Source: Nocardioides albidus
GTDB lineage: Bacteria > Actinomycetota > Actinomycetes > Propionibacteriales > Nocardioidaceae
NCBI RefSeq assembly: GCF_006335005.1
Contig: NZ_VDMP01000024.1
Coordinates: 357,678-413,473, forward strand
Direction of reading: 5' to 3'
Length of the DNA stretch: 55,796 nucleotides
Shown here piece after piece: positions 1 through 8,512 of the stretch (position 1 is the stretch's first letter; every line of letters begins with the position of its first letter). The notes beneath the pieces are model-generated. The model made no database searches, was not told the DNA's origin, and saw nothing but the letters and a program-made list of their open reading frames with translations. The translations under genes were made by a program, and so were the position numbers.

Positions 1-2
1 AG

Positions 3-1268
3 AACGACCGGATCATCCGGATGGCCGAGGGGCGGCTCGAGTTCGTCGCCCGTTCGCCGGCGTCGGGCGCACCGGCCTCGAAGCAGGCCCGCGAGGACCC
101 GATGGTGTTGGAGCGCGGAGTCAACCTGATCAACCTGCGCGGCACCATGACCGCGGACGGTCAGGTGCCGCGGGTCGAGGTCCGCGGCTGGGACCCGGTT
201 CACAAACGGGAGGTGACGGCGACCGAGCCGGCCACGACCGCCAGCGCCCAGCCCGACTCGGGACTGTCCCCCTCCACCCTCGCGGGGAAGTTCAACGCGA
301 CGCCCTACGTCCTGGGCCGGGTGGACATCCGCGCGCAGCATCAGGCGAAGGCGGTCGCAGCAGCCCTCGCCGACCACATCGCGGGCGGATTCTCCGAGCT
401 GGACGGTACGGCGCGCGGCAACCCGAAGCTGCGTGCCGGGGCAGCCGTCTCCCTGACCGGCGTCGGCCAGGCATTCACCGGGAAGTACGTGCTGACCGCC
501 ACGCGCCACGAGTTCTCGAGGGAGTTCGGCTACCGCACCCACTTCACCGCCAGCAACGCCTCCGAGCGCTCGCTGTTCGGCACCGCCAGCCCGACGACGC
601 ACCCGCGCGCCCAGGTCGCCGGGGTGGTCCCGGCGCTGGTGACGAACGTCCGCGATCCCGACAACCACGGCCGCGTCAAGATCAAGCTCCCCTGGCTGGC
701 CGACTCCTACGAGTCGTGGTGGGCGCGGACCGTGCAGCCGGGTGCCGGCAAGGACCGAGGCAGCCTCGTGCTGCCCGAGATCGGCGACGAAGTGCTGGTG
801 GCCTTCGGGCAGGGCGACCTCGGCGACCCCTACATCCTCGGCGGGCTCTACAACGGCGTCGATCCGCCGCAGGGCGGCTGGGCGGCCAACATCGACAGCA
901 CCGACGGCAAGATCGTCCGGCGCGGATTCGTCGGCCGCACCGGCATGCGCGTCGAGCTCCTCGAGAAGGCCGGTCAGGAATCGCTGCAGATCAGCACCAA
1001 CGCCGGCGCCCAGCGGATCACGCTCAACCAGACGGCCAAGGGGATCGAGATCCTCTCCGAGGGCCCCTGCACGGTGAAGGCGAAGCAGAACGTCGAGGTG
1101 AGCACCGGCGCCGGCAACATCACGCTCAAGGGCGTCAACGTCACGGTCGAGGCGAAGGGGAGCCTCGAGCTCAAAGGCACCAACGTCAAGGTCACGGCGC
1201 AGGCCGCCGCGGAGCTCGGCTCCTCCGGCATCACCTCCGTCAAGGGCTCGATGGTGAAGATCAACTGA
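3..1268 (+). CDS. eCIS spike protein, VgrG/Afp8-like (5' partial)
   Basis: The reading frame is open to the left edge of the window, so the gene starts further left. The first in-window ATG (position 21) is probably internal, because the text around it already reads like the middle of a VgrG-type protein (LINLRGTMTADGQVPRVEV and RGWDP follow). The middle part carries the gpV/OB-fold signature (NVRDPDNHGRVKIKLPW, then EIGDEVLVAFGQGDLGDPYILG). The last 100 residues are repetitive beta-strands of needle type (NITLKGVNVTVEAKGSLELKG). In eCIS and T4-like tails this protein forms the central spike that carries the PAAR tip. It is first in a tightly packed baseplate operon. A type VI VgrG is the alternative, but the neighbours fit eCIS better. 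Confidence 0.85.
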   Translation, partial: NDRIIRMAEGRLEFVARSPASGAPASKQAREDPMVLERGVNLINLRGTMTADGQVPRVEVRGWDPVHKREVTATEPATTASAQPDSGLSPSTLAGKFNATPYVLGRVDIRAQHQAKAVAAALADHIAGGFSELDGTARGNPKLRAGAAVSLTGVGQAFTGKYVLTATRHEFSREFGYRTHFTASNASERSLFGTASPTTHPRAQVAGVVPALVTNVRDPDNHGRVKIKLPWLADSYESWWARTVQPGAGKDRGSLVLPEIGDEVLVAFGQGDLGDPYILGGLYNGVDPPQGGWAANIDSTDGKIVRRGFVGRTGMRVELLEKAGQESLQISTNAGAQRITLNQTAKGIEILSEGPCTVKAKQNVEVSTGAGNITLKGVNVTVEAKGSLELKGTNVKVTAQAAAELGSSGITSVKGSMVKIN

Positions 1269-1290
1269 TGCGCGGACGGGAGGAGTGCTG

Positions 1291-1575
1291 ATGTCGTTCG
1301 CGGCAAGGGTCGGGGACCTGACGCCCCATCCGGGCGTGATCACGGGACCGGGCTGTCCGACGGTGCTCATCGGCGGGCTGCCGGCAGCGGTCCTGGGCGA
1401 CCTGCACACCTGCTCCTTCCCGCCCCCCGCCGGTCCGCATCCGCCGTCGCCGATCGTCAAGGGCTCGGCGACCGTCCTGATCGGCGGCAAGCCGGCGGCC
1501 CGGGTCGGCGACCTCACGGGCTGCGGCGCCGCGATCCTGCCGCCCGGCTGCCCGACCGTGATGATCGGGGGCTGA
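1291..1575 (+). CDS. PAAR-domain spike tip protein
   Basis: This 94-residue protein is a complete PAAR repeat protein. It shows paired motifs of the type GCPTVLIGGLPAAVLGD and ATVLIGGKPAARVGD, with Cys and His residues (HTCSF, HPPSP, TGCG) suited to binding the tip metal ion. Such proteins cap the VgrG/Afp8 spike and pierce the target membrane (the Afp10 role in eCIS). ATG 1291 is chosen because GGGAGGAG lies just upstream at suitable spacing; a GTG at 1285 is the alternative. It follows the spike gene by 22 bp and precedes the gp25 gene by 3 bp. There is no C-terminal toxin extension, so it is a plain tip and not an evolved effector. Confidence 0.9.
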   Translation: MSFAARVGDLTPHPGVITGPGCPTVLIGGLPAAVLGDLHTCSFPPPAGPHPPSPIVKGSATVLIGGKPAARVGDLTGCGAAILPPGCPTVMIGG

Positions 1576-1578
1576 GCC

Positions 1579-1986
1579 ATGGGGGAGGAGTTCGTCGGAT
1601 CCGGCTGGGCCTTCCCGCTGCGGTCCGCCCCGACCGGCCGGATCGCGCTGGTCAGCGGCACCCGCGAGATCGAGGAGAGCATCCGGCTGATCCTGATGAC
1701 CGCACCGGGCGAGCGCCCGATGCGACCGGAGTTCGGCTGTGCCGTGCACGACTACGTCTACGCGCCCGCGGACGCATCGACGGCCGGAGACATCGCCTAC
1801 GCCGTCCGGGTCGCGATCACGCGATGGGAGCCCCGCGTCGACCTCGAGGCGGTCACCGTCCGCTTCGACGCGGTCGACCGCGGCGTGCTCTACGTCGACG
1901 TCGAGTACGTCGTCCGCGGCACGAACGATCCACGCAACCTGGTCTTCCCGTTCTATGTGATCCCCCCGCACGAAGAGTTGGTGTGA
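1579..1986 (+). CDS. gp25-like baseplate wedge protein (Afp9-like)
   Basis: This 135-residue protein matches the gpW/gp25 family. The family signature is visible as EESIRLILMTAPGERPMRPEFG, followed by DIAYAVRVAITRWEPRVDL. In contractile tails gp25 joins the baseplate to the first sheath layer. Its length is normal for the family. The start ATG lies 3 bp after the PAAR stop, and the stop lies 1 bp before the next ATG, so translation is probably coupled along the operon. Confidence 0.9.
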   Translation: MGEEFVGSGWAFPLRSAPTGRIALVSGTREIEESIRLILMTAPGERPMRPEFGCAVHDYVYAPADASTAGDIAYAVRVAITRWEPRVDLEAVTVRFDAVDRGVLYVDVEYVVRGTNDPRNLVFPFYVIPPHEELV

Positions 1987-1987
1987 C

Positions 1988-3940
1988 ATGTCGCTGCCGA
2001 TCCCCAACCTCGACGACCGCCGCTTCCAGGACCTGGTGGACGACGCCAAGCGGATGGTCCAGCAGCGCTGCGCCGAGTGGACCGACCACAACGTGTCGGA
2101 CCCCGGAGTGACGCTGATCGAGACCTTCGCCTTCATGACCGACGAGCTGCTCTACCGGCTCAATCGGGTGCCCGACCGGATGTATGTGACCTTCCTCGAC
2201 CTCCTCGGCGTCACGCTGCACCCGCCGACGCCCGCCCGAGTCGACGTCACGGCGTGGCTGTCGGCGCCGCCGGAGGAGACGGTCGCCCTCCCCGCCGGCG
2301 CGGAGGTCGCGACACTGCGCACGGAGCGGGACAACGCCGTCGTCTTCGGTACGACGCGCGACCTCGCCATGCCGCCGCGCGAGCTGCGTCACGTCTTCGT
2401 GCAGGCCGCCGACGGCGAGCCGGTCTCTCGTGACAGCGAGCTGAGCCTGGGGACGGAGTTCCCGTGCTTCGCCGAGCAGCCGGCGTACGACGACGCGCTC
2501 CTGCTCGGGCTCGACGACGCCGCCCCGTCGTGCGCCGTCGCGTTCCGCTTCAGCTGCCAGGTGCAGGGCGTCGGCGTCGACCCCACCGCCCCTCCGCTGG
2601 CGTGGGAGGCGTGGGACGGAGCGGCGTGGATCGGTTGCGAGGTCGACCGCGACGACACCGGCGGCCTCAACCGCGAAGGCGACGTCATCGTGCACCTCCC
2701 GCGCACCCACACCGCGTCGCTCATCGCCAACCAGCGGGCCGGGTGGGTCCGTTGCCGAGCGGTGCCGGCCATCGAGGGATACCCCTTCTACAGCTCCAGC
2801 CCCACGATCTCCAGCGCCGTCGCCTTCACCGTCGGCGGCACGGTCGAGGCGGTGCACGCCGAGGTGATCGAGGACGAGGTGCTCGGCATGTCCGAGGGCG
2901 TGCCCGGACAGGTCTTCCGGCTGGCGCACGGCCCGGTGGTCTCCGACGGCCGGGAGCTCGGCCTCGAGGTGGCCGCGGGCGGGGGCTGGGAGCGCTGGCG
3001 CGAGGTGGACTCCTTCGCCGGGTGCGACGCCGACGACTCCGTGTTCCGGGTCGATCGTGCCACCGGCGACGTGCAGTTCGGGCCGGCGGTCCGCGAGCCC
3101 GAGGGCGGCCTGCGGATGTACGGCGCGGTGCCGGCCAAGGGCGCACCGCTGCGCGTGCGGTCGTATCGGGTCGGTGGTGGGCCGACCGGCAACGTCTCGG
3201 CCGGTCTCGTGCGCGTGCTGCGCACCACCGTGCCGGGGATCGACCGGGTCGAGAACCGTCGCGCCGCCATCGGCGGCGTCGCCGCCGAGACGGTCGAGGA
3301 GGCCAAGCTGCGGGGCCCGCTGGCGCTGCGCACCCGCGACCGCGCCGTCACGGCCGAGGACTACGACCAGCTCGCGCGGTCGGCGGCGCCCCAGGTCGCG
3401 AGGGTCCGGACAGTGCCGGCCAGCTCGGCCGAGGAGGCAGGCGGGGTCCGCGTGCTGCTGGTCCCGGCAGCACCCGCGGACGCCGACGGCAGGCTGCGCT
3501 TCGAGGACCTCGTACCCACCCCGGAGACACTGCAGGCCGTCACGGACTTCATCGAGGAGCGCCGTACGGTCGGCGCACGCGTGGTCGTGGAGCCGCCGTT
3601 CTACCAGGGGGTGACGGTGGTGGCGACACTCGTCGCGCGGCTCCGCGCGGTGCCCGAGGAGCTGCAGCGCGAGGCACTGCTCGCCCTCAACCGCTACTAC
3701 AGCCCTCTCGCGGGCGGACCCGACGGCACCGGCTGGCCCTTCGGCCGACCGGTCCAGGCGGGTGAGGTGTACGCCGTACTCCAACGTCTCGCCGGAACCG
3801 AGCTGGTCGAGGACGTGGCGCTCTTCGGCGCCGACCCGATCACCGGCAAGCGCGGCCAGGCGACCCAGCGCATCGACTTGGACCGCAACGCACTGACGTT
3901 CTCCTTCGACCACCGGATCCGAGTGGTCAGCGGTGGATGA
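1988..3940 (+). CDS. Putative baseplate assembly protein, gpJ/Afp11-like
   Basis: This 650-residue protein belongs to the putative baseplate assembly family of eCIS and phage-tail clusters. Its N-terminus (SDPGVTLIETFAFMTDELLY, then LNRVPDRMYVTFLDLLGVT) is the classic start of the family. The C-terminal half contains the baseplate J-like core (RALRTRD-type segment LALRTRDRAVTAEDYDQLA, residues about 440-460). The protein forms the baseplate wedge around the spike. It lies 1 bp after gp25 and overlaps the next gene by 8 bp. Confidence 0.9.
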   Translation: MSLPIPNLDDRRFQDLVDDAKRMVQQRCAEWTDHNVSDPGVTLIETFAFMTDELLYRLNRVPDRMYVTFLDLLGVTLHPPTPARVDVTAWLSAPPEETVALPAGAEVATLRTERDNAVVFGTTRDLAMPPRELRHVFVQAADGEPVSRDSELSLGTEFPCFAEQPAYDDALLLGLDDAAPSCAVAFRFSCQVQGVGVDPTAPPLAWEAWDGAAWIGCEVDRDDTGGLNREGDVIVHLPRTHTASLIANQRAGWVRCRAVPAIEGYPFYSSSPTISSAVAFTVGGTVEAVHAEVIEDEVLGMSEGVPGQVFRLAHGPVVSDGRELGLEVAAGGGWERWREVDSFAGCDADDSVFRVDRATGDVQFGPAVREPEGGLRMYGAVPAKGAPLRVRSYRVGGGPTGNVSAGLVRVLRTTVPGIDRVENRRAAIGGVAAETVEEAKLRGPLALRTRDRAVTAEDYDQLARSAAPQVARVRTVPASSAEEAGGVRVLLVPAAPADADGRLRFEDLVPTPETLQAVTDFIEERRTVGARVVVEPPFYQGVTVVATLVARLRAVPEELQREALLALNRYYSPLAGGPDGTGWPFGRPVQAGEVYAVLQRLAGTELVEDVALFGADPITGKRGQATQRIDLDRNALTFSFDHRIRVVSGG

Positions 3941-4499
3941 GACACGCACCTCCCGGGGGCAGATCCCCGGGCTCGACAGCCCGGTGCCGGTGCTCCACCG
4001 GCTTCCCGGAGTGTTGCAGGACGACGAGTTCCTGCAGCGGTTCGTGCGCGCCTTCGACGATGGCTACGCGCCGATCTTCGCGACCCTCGACTCGCTGTGG
4101 TCCTACTTCGACCCGCATCTCGCGCCGGAGGACTTCCTGGCCTTCCTGGCCGCCTGGGTCGGCGTCGAGCTGGACGACTCCTGGGACCTGGCGCAGCGCC
4201 GGGCCGTGATCGCCCGCGCCGCGCAGGTGCACCGTCGCCGAGGGACCGCGCGCGGCATCCAGGAGGCCCTGTCGCTCGGCCTCGGCGTGGAGGTCGAGGT
4301 CCGGGACTCCGGCGGGTGCGTGTGGTCCCAGCGGCCGGACGGCGACCTGCCGGGCGTCGCCCAGCCGCACGTCGCGGTCCGGATCCGGGCCGCCGATCCG
4401 GCGAGCGTCGACACTCGCCGGGTGGACGCCCTGCTGGAGGCCACCAAGCCCGCGCACGTCGCGCACTCCTTCGTCGTCAACAAGGAAGGCAAGCCATGA
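3933..4499 (+). CDS. Phage tail protein, gpI/Afp12-like
   Basis: This 188-residue protein resembles the gpI-type tail proteins that follow baseplate J in phage tails and eCIS. Visible signatures are LHRLPGVLQDDEFLQRFVRAF near the start, FLAFLAAWVGVELDD in the middle and RRGTARGIQEALSLGLG (residues about 95-112). The GTG start overlaps the upstream stop by 8 bp, and its stop overlaps the next ATG (ATGA), so it is translationally coupled on both sides. It probably completes the baseplate wedge. Confidence 0.85.
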   Translation: MDETRTSRGQIPGLDSPVPVLHRLPGVLQDDEFLQRFVRAFDDGYAPIFATLDSLWSYFDPHLAPEDFLAFLAAWVGVELDDSWDLAQRRAVIARAAQVHRRRGTARGIQEALSLGLGVEVEVRDSGGCVWSQRPDGDLPGVAQPHVAVRIRAADPASVDTRRVDALLEATKPAHVAHSFVVNKEGKP

Positions 4500-5704
4500 A
4501 CCGGGTGTGTCCCGACTGCGGTGCGGCGCTGGATGCCGACGAGCAGTTCTGCGGCAACTGTGGCTGCTACCTCCAGTGGAGCGCAGCATCGGAGCCCGAG
4601 CCTGCGCCCGAGCCTGCGCCGGTGGCTGTGGAGGCGGCCGTGGAGGCGGCGCCGCCGCCGACGCCTCCACGACGGGGACGCCCCCAGCCCGCCTCCCCAC
4701 CCCGTCTCGACCGCAGGGGTACGGCGGAACGGCCGCCCGCGCCCGTGCCGCCGCCGCCTCCGGTGACGGGAGGTGGTGACGGGTCCGGTGCTGGGCCTGC
4801 GGCGCCGAGCGTCGCGGAGGCGCTGGTCGTCCCCGTCGACCAGCAGCCGGCCGCCCCGCAGCCCGGACTCCAGCAGCCCGGCGCGCAGCAGCCCGGTCGG
4901 CCGCGCCCGCAGCCGAGGTCGCGGGCCTCCCAGCCGCCGCCGGAGCCGCTCAACCCCGGCGACCTCGTCTGCGGCGACTGCGGCGCGGGCAACAAGGCGA
5001 CCCGCATGTTCTGCCGTCGGTGCGGTCACACCCTCGCCGAGGCCGAGGTCGTGAGGATCCCGTGGTGGCGGCGGATCCTCCGTCGACGGAAGCGGACGAC
5101 GGCAGCCGGCAGCCGACCCACCGTGCATGCCCTACGCCGGGCGCCGAGCCCGGCGCGCCTGATCGGCACCGTGGTGGCGCTGGGCGCGCTCGGCATCGGC
5201 GGGTTCCTGCTGCGCGACGTGGTCATCGGCGCCGTCGACACCGTGCGCGACCGGGTCTCCGGGGTGGAGCCGCAGGTGCCCGGCAAGATCTCGGCGTCCA
5301 GCAGCCAACCCGGTCACGGCGCCCGGCTCGCACGGGACGGCACGCCGAACAAGTACTGGGCGCCGGCGTCCACGGGCGCGGGCGCGGGGGAGTATCTCGA
5401 GGTCCACTTCGACAGTCCGGTCCGGTTGGTCTACCTGCTCGTCACGCCCGGGGTGTCGTCGTCGGACGAGGAGGCATTCCTCGCCCAGGGGCGGCCGAAG
5501 GAGCTGCGCATCGTCGTCGACCGCGAGGGCGACTCGACGGCGCTGCACGTCGCGCACCTCGAGGACAAGCGTGGCCCGGCCCGCATCGACCTCGGGGACA
5601 GCAAGGTCACCAGGGTGCGGATCGAGATCCGGAAGGCCTACGCCGGGTCGGCGGCCGAGAGCCGCACGGCGATCGGCGAGCTGGAGTTCTTCACCCGGAA
5701 GTGA
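4496..5704 (+). CDS. Zinc-ribbon membrane protein with discoidin-like C-terminal domain
   Basis: This 402-residue modular protein is the last gene of the eCIS operon. Residues 4-25 form a zinc ribbon (CPDC...CGNC). A long Pro/Ala/Gln-rich linker with PEPAPEPAP and QQPG repeats follows. A second ribbon (CGDC...CRRC) starts at about residue 159, then a basic stretch (RRILRRRKR) and one membrane segment at about residues 222-239. The outer domain (260-402) resembles the discoidin-like, NADase-type glycan-binding fold (KISASSSQPGHG, YLEVHFDSPVRLVYLLV, TRVRIEIRKAY). It may link the injection machine to membrane or envelope; that role is inference. The ATG overlaps the upstream stop as ATGA. The 3' end overlaps the convergent gene by 14 bp. 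Confidence 0.75.
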   Translation: MNRVCPDCGAALDADEQFCGNCGCYLQWSAASEPEPAPEPAPVAVEAAVEAAPPPTPPRRGRPQPASPPRLDRRGTAERPPAPVPPPPPVTGGGDGSGAGPAAPSVAEALVVPVDQQPAAPQPGLQQPGAQQPGRPRPQPRSRASQPPPEPLNPGDLVCGDCGAGNKATRMFCRRCGHTLAEAEVVRIPWWRRILRRRKRTTAAGSRPTVHALRRAPSPARLIGTVVALGALGIGGFLLRDVVIGAVDTVRDRVSGVEPQVPGKISASSSQPGHGARLARDGTPNKYWAPASTGAGAGEYLEVHFDSPVRLVYLLVTPGVSSSDEEAFLAQGRPKELRIVVDREGDSTALHVAHLEDKRGPARIDLGDSKVTRVRIEIRKAYAGSAAESRTAIGELEFFTRK

Positions 5705-6359
5705 CCCTGGCCGCGATCGACAGCGGGGCACGTCCGTCGACACGCAGCGACCCGGTGAGAGCCTGACCGTCCGGGCCGAGGCGGCGGCCGTGGAGGACGC
5801 CCGTCGCCCGTGTCCCTGGCGGGAGGGGGAGCGGCGTGCCGAGATAGCCGACCACCTCGGCCTCCTCGGTGATGAAGACGACCGTCTCCTCGGAGGTCAG
5901 CGCGTCGTCGCGCAGCGTGGCCTCGAGGGCGACCGAGCCGCTGGAGGCGATCGAGAGCAGCACCGGGGCGTCGTCGGCCGCCTGGGTCGCGGTGAGTCGC
6001 ACCACCGCCAGCGGCGTCGTCGCCGACTCGGTGCACTCGGCGAGCAGGACGCGCAGTGCCGAGCCCACCTCATCGGGATCTCCCCACAGCCCGCGGCGCG
6101 AGGTGGCGCCGGACGCCGTCCACGCCCCGGCGGCCGGTGGCCTCGGGAGCGCCGCGTCGGGCCACGCCGCCGCGGCGAGCCGGGTCGCCGTGCCGGCGAC
6201 GGCGGGGTCGAGTGCGCCCTGCCACCAGCCCAGGCGTACGTCGGCGCTCGGCCCGGTCGGCCGCCCGGTCGCGCGGGTGACGGTGCCGTCGTCGGCGAGC
6301 TCGACGACGTCGTACGTCGCCGACGGCGTCGCGAACGTGAAGGTCAAGATGGTGCTCAT
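5691..6359 (-). CDS. Hypothetical protein of the eCIS-adjacent operon
   Basis: This 222-residue protein is not one I recognise. It is acidic and Ala-rich, has a single Cys, and has no membrane segment or signal peptide. The N-terminus (MSTILTFTFATPSATYDVVEL) suggests beta-strands. Its ATG overlaps the stop of the metzincin-motif gene (ATGA), so the two are probably made together in fixed ratio. It could be an immunity, chaperone or loading factor for that protein, but nothing in its sequence shows this. Its 3' end runs 14 bp into the convergent zinc-ribbon gene. Confidence 0.7.
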   Translation of the reverse strand: MSTILTFTFATPSATYDVVELADDGTVTRATGRPTGPSADVRLGWWQGALDPAVAGTATRLAAAAWPDAALPRPPAAGAWTASGATSRRGLWGDPDEVGSALRVLLAECTESATTPLAVVRLTATQAADDAPVLLSIASSGSVALEATLRDDALTSEETVVFITEEAEVVGYLGTPLPLPPGTRATGVLHGRRLGPDGQALTGSLRVDGRAPLSIAARVTSG

Positions 6360-8512
6360 CGGCTCACCTTGGCAGTGAAGCTCTCCTCGTCGGCGTGTTT
6401 CAGCTTGGAGTTGAACTGGTCGACGACCGGCTGGATGAGGTCGGAGCGGAAGCCGGCCTTCGACACGTCGTTGGCGCTCATGATCGAGCTGCTGCTGTGC
6501 CGCACGTCCATCCCGGCGCTGCCGGCGCCCGGTGTGATCTCGCCGGCCGAGTCGTACTTGCCGGGCGCCTGCTGCGAGGTCAGCATCGTGTGCAGCTTGG
6601 TGGCGAGCGCGGTGACGTTGGGATCGGCGGGCGACTTGGCGGCGAGGGCGCCGGCCTTCATGCCGAGGACGCCGGCGACCTCCGTCTCGATCTGGCTCTT
6701 CAGGCCCATGAGCTGTGCCTCCACCTTGGCATGCACGGCGTCGTCGACGAAGGACCGGGCTGCCTTGGTGGCGCTGGCGCGCACGGTCGAGTCGACCAGC
6801 TTGAGGACCCGGAGGTAGAGCTGCCCGACTCCGAGGGTCTTGCCGAAGGCACCCGTCGCGACCGCTGCGTCGGCGGCCGCGGAGATCTGCGGTCCGACGT
6901 ACGCGGCGGTGTAGACCGAGTCCAGGCCCTTGCCCGGCGTCTCCCACTGCTTCGGAATGTCGGCGAGCTGGCCGAGCAGCGTGCTCGACGGGGCGATCTT
7001 CGGGGTCGGTGCGCCGCCACCGATCACGGTGTCCGCGATCCCGGCCGCGGCCGCCTTTCCGGCTCCCGTGCTGCCGTAGGTGCTGACGTTCGAGCTGACC
7101 TCGGTGCCGATGGTGAGGCTGGAGCCGTCGGCGCCGGTCGTGGAGAAGGCCGCGCTCATGGCGGCCTGCCAGTCCAGGAACTCGCCGAGGACGACGCTCT
7201 CGACGTACTTCACGGAGGTGCTGGCGAGGGCGTCGCTCGCCCGCGTCACGTTGGAGAGGTTCTCCCCGGTCTCGAAGGCGACGATGGCCGGCAGTTGGCG
7301 CTTGAGGCCGGGCGACTTCAGCGCCGGCTCGATCTGCTTCACCAGTCCTGCGCGCAGTCCGGCGTCGGCCCACGCGCTGCGGACCGCGCCGGTGAGCTGC
7401 TTCCTCAGCAGCGGATAGGACGTCGCGAAGGTGGCGGCGATGGCGTCGATGCCGAGCGTGAGCCGACTCTCGATCACCGGGTAGAGCGCGGCCGTGACCA
7501 TGATCCGCAGGGTGTTCTGGTCGAGGGCGGCGTCGGCGTTCTTCGCGCCTCCGCCCATCTTGTGCAGCATCTGGTGGGTCTGGTCGTCGCTGCGGAAGTA
7601 CTCGTCCTGGAGGCCGATCAGGTGGCCGTACTCGTGCGCGGAGATCGCGTGCAGGTCCATGTCGCCGTAGTTGGCCTTGGTGTTCATGTACCAGTGACCC
7701 GAGTCGACCGGGTGGGCGCCATCGCGATCGGCGACCGTGTCCTCGCCGTAGACGCGGATCGTCGTGTGGGTGCCCTTGGCTCCCAGTGCGAACTCCGGCT
7801 TCGCCACGAACTTCAGGGGGAGGGTCACCGGCGTCGCGGGCGGCGCGGGCGCCGACGTGCCGTCCGGCCCCGCCTGCCCCGCCTTCGGGATCGTCTTGCT
7901 GGTCAGGTCGTAGTGGTTCCACGACTTGGTGATGCTCTCGCACTGGGCCGTCGCGAAGTCGCGGCGCTTGTCGCCCGCCGGGATCTCCTTGGGGGTGCCG
8001 ACGTCGGCGGCGAAGGTCGGGTCCGGCTGCTTCTGACCCTTCGCGTCGAGCAGGAGCTTGCCCGCCTTGTCGACCAGCCACCGGTTCTCTCCGCGCGGTT
8101 GGCTGACGAACTGGACCCGGACCGTGACGACCGCATGGTCCGCCGTGCGCTCGATGTCGTAGTCGATCGAGCCGCCGCCGTAGCCGGTGGCCTCGAACTG
8201 CTGCGACGCGGCCGTGGCGCCGGGACTCGACGGGTTCTCGTACAGGGTCTCGCCGGTGTCGGGGTAGCTGACCGGCACCCGTTGCAGGCGGGCGCCGGAG
8301 GGAGCCGGTCCCATGAACGTCGAGAGCCGGGAGTTGCCGACGCGTACGCCGAGCCGCTGCATCGACACCGGCGTCATCGGTCCCAGCGTGGGCCCCGCCT
8401 GCGTGGCCACGATCGGCGGTGGGGCCGGCGATGGTGCGGAAGTGGGTGTGGCGCGGGCCGGTGGACGATGGGGGACGGGCGCGGGCACCTCCTTGCGCAG
8501 GCGCTCGCTCAC
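6356..8512 (-). CDS. Large protein with metzincin motif HExxHxxGxxD; possible eCIS cargo
   Basis: This 718-residue protein carries HEYGHLIGLQD at about residues 293-303. That is the zinc-binding HExxHxxGxxD form of the metzincin signature, with Asp as third ligand as in snapalysins (peptidase family M7). Met-rich text follows (MLHKMGGG), where a Met-turn could lie. The N-terminus is Pro/Ala-rich and looks disordered (residues 1-45). C191 appears to be the only cysteine. After the motif comes about 400 residues of Ala-rich, mostly helical sequence with no family I recognise. There is no signal peptide, so export would need another route. The GTG start overlaps the upstream stop (GTGA) and has AGGAGG just before it. 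A zinc protease is likely; its role as an injected effector is inference. Confidence 0.7.
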   Translation of the reverse strand: MSERLRKEVPAPVPHRPPARATPTSAPSPAPPPIVATQAGPTLGPMTPVSMQRLGVRVGNSRLSTFMGPAPSGARLQRVPVSYPDTGETLYENPSSPGATAASQQFEATGYGGGSIDYDIERTADHAVVTVRVQFVSQPRGENRWLVDKAGKLLLDAKGQKQPDPTFAADVGTPKEIPAGDKRRDFATAQCESITKSWNHYDLTSKTIPKAGQAGPDGTSAPAPPATPVTLPLKFVAKPEFALGAKGTHTTIRVYGEDTVADRDGAHPVDSGHWYMNTKANYGDMDLHAISAHEYGHLIGLQDEYFRSDDQTHQMLHKMGGGAKNADAALDQNTLRIMVTAALYPVIESRLTLGIDAIAATFATSYPLLRKQLTGAVRSAWADAGLRAGLVKQIEPALKSPGLKRQLPAIVAFETGENLSNVTRASDALASTSVKYVESVVLGEFLDWQAAMSAAFSTTGADGSSLTIGTEVSSNVSTYGSTGAGKAAAAGIADTVIGGGAPTPKIAPSSTLLGQLADIPKQWETPGKGLDSVYTAAYVGPQISAAADAAVATGAFGKTLGVGQLYLRVLKLVDSTVRASATKAARSFVDDAVHAKVEAQLMGLKSQIETEVAGVLGMKAGALAAKSPADPNVTALATKLHTMLTSQQAPGKYDSAGEITPGAGSAGMDVRHSSSSIMSANDVSKAGFRSDLIQPVVDQFNSKLKHADEESFTAKVSR

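Noticed and set aside
1..5704. Prophage or type VI secretion system
   Set aside because: No capsid, terminase, integrase or lysis genes, and no TssB/C/M-type genes are seen. The spike, PAAR, gp25, J, gpI set with an envelope protein fits eCIS better, though the left side is not visible.
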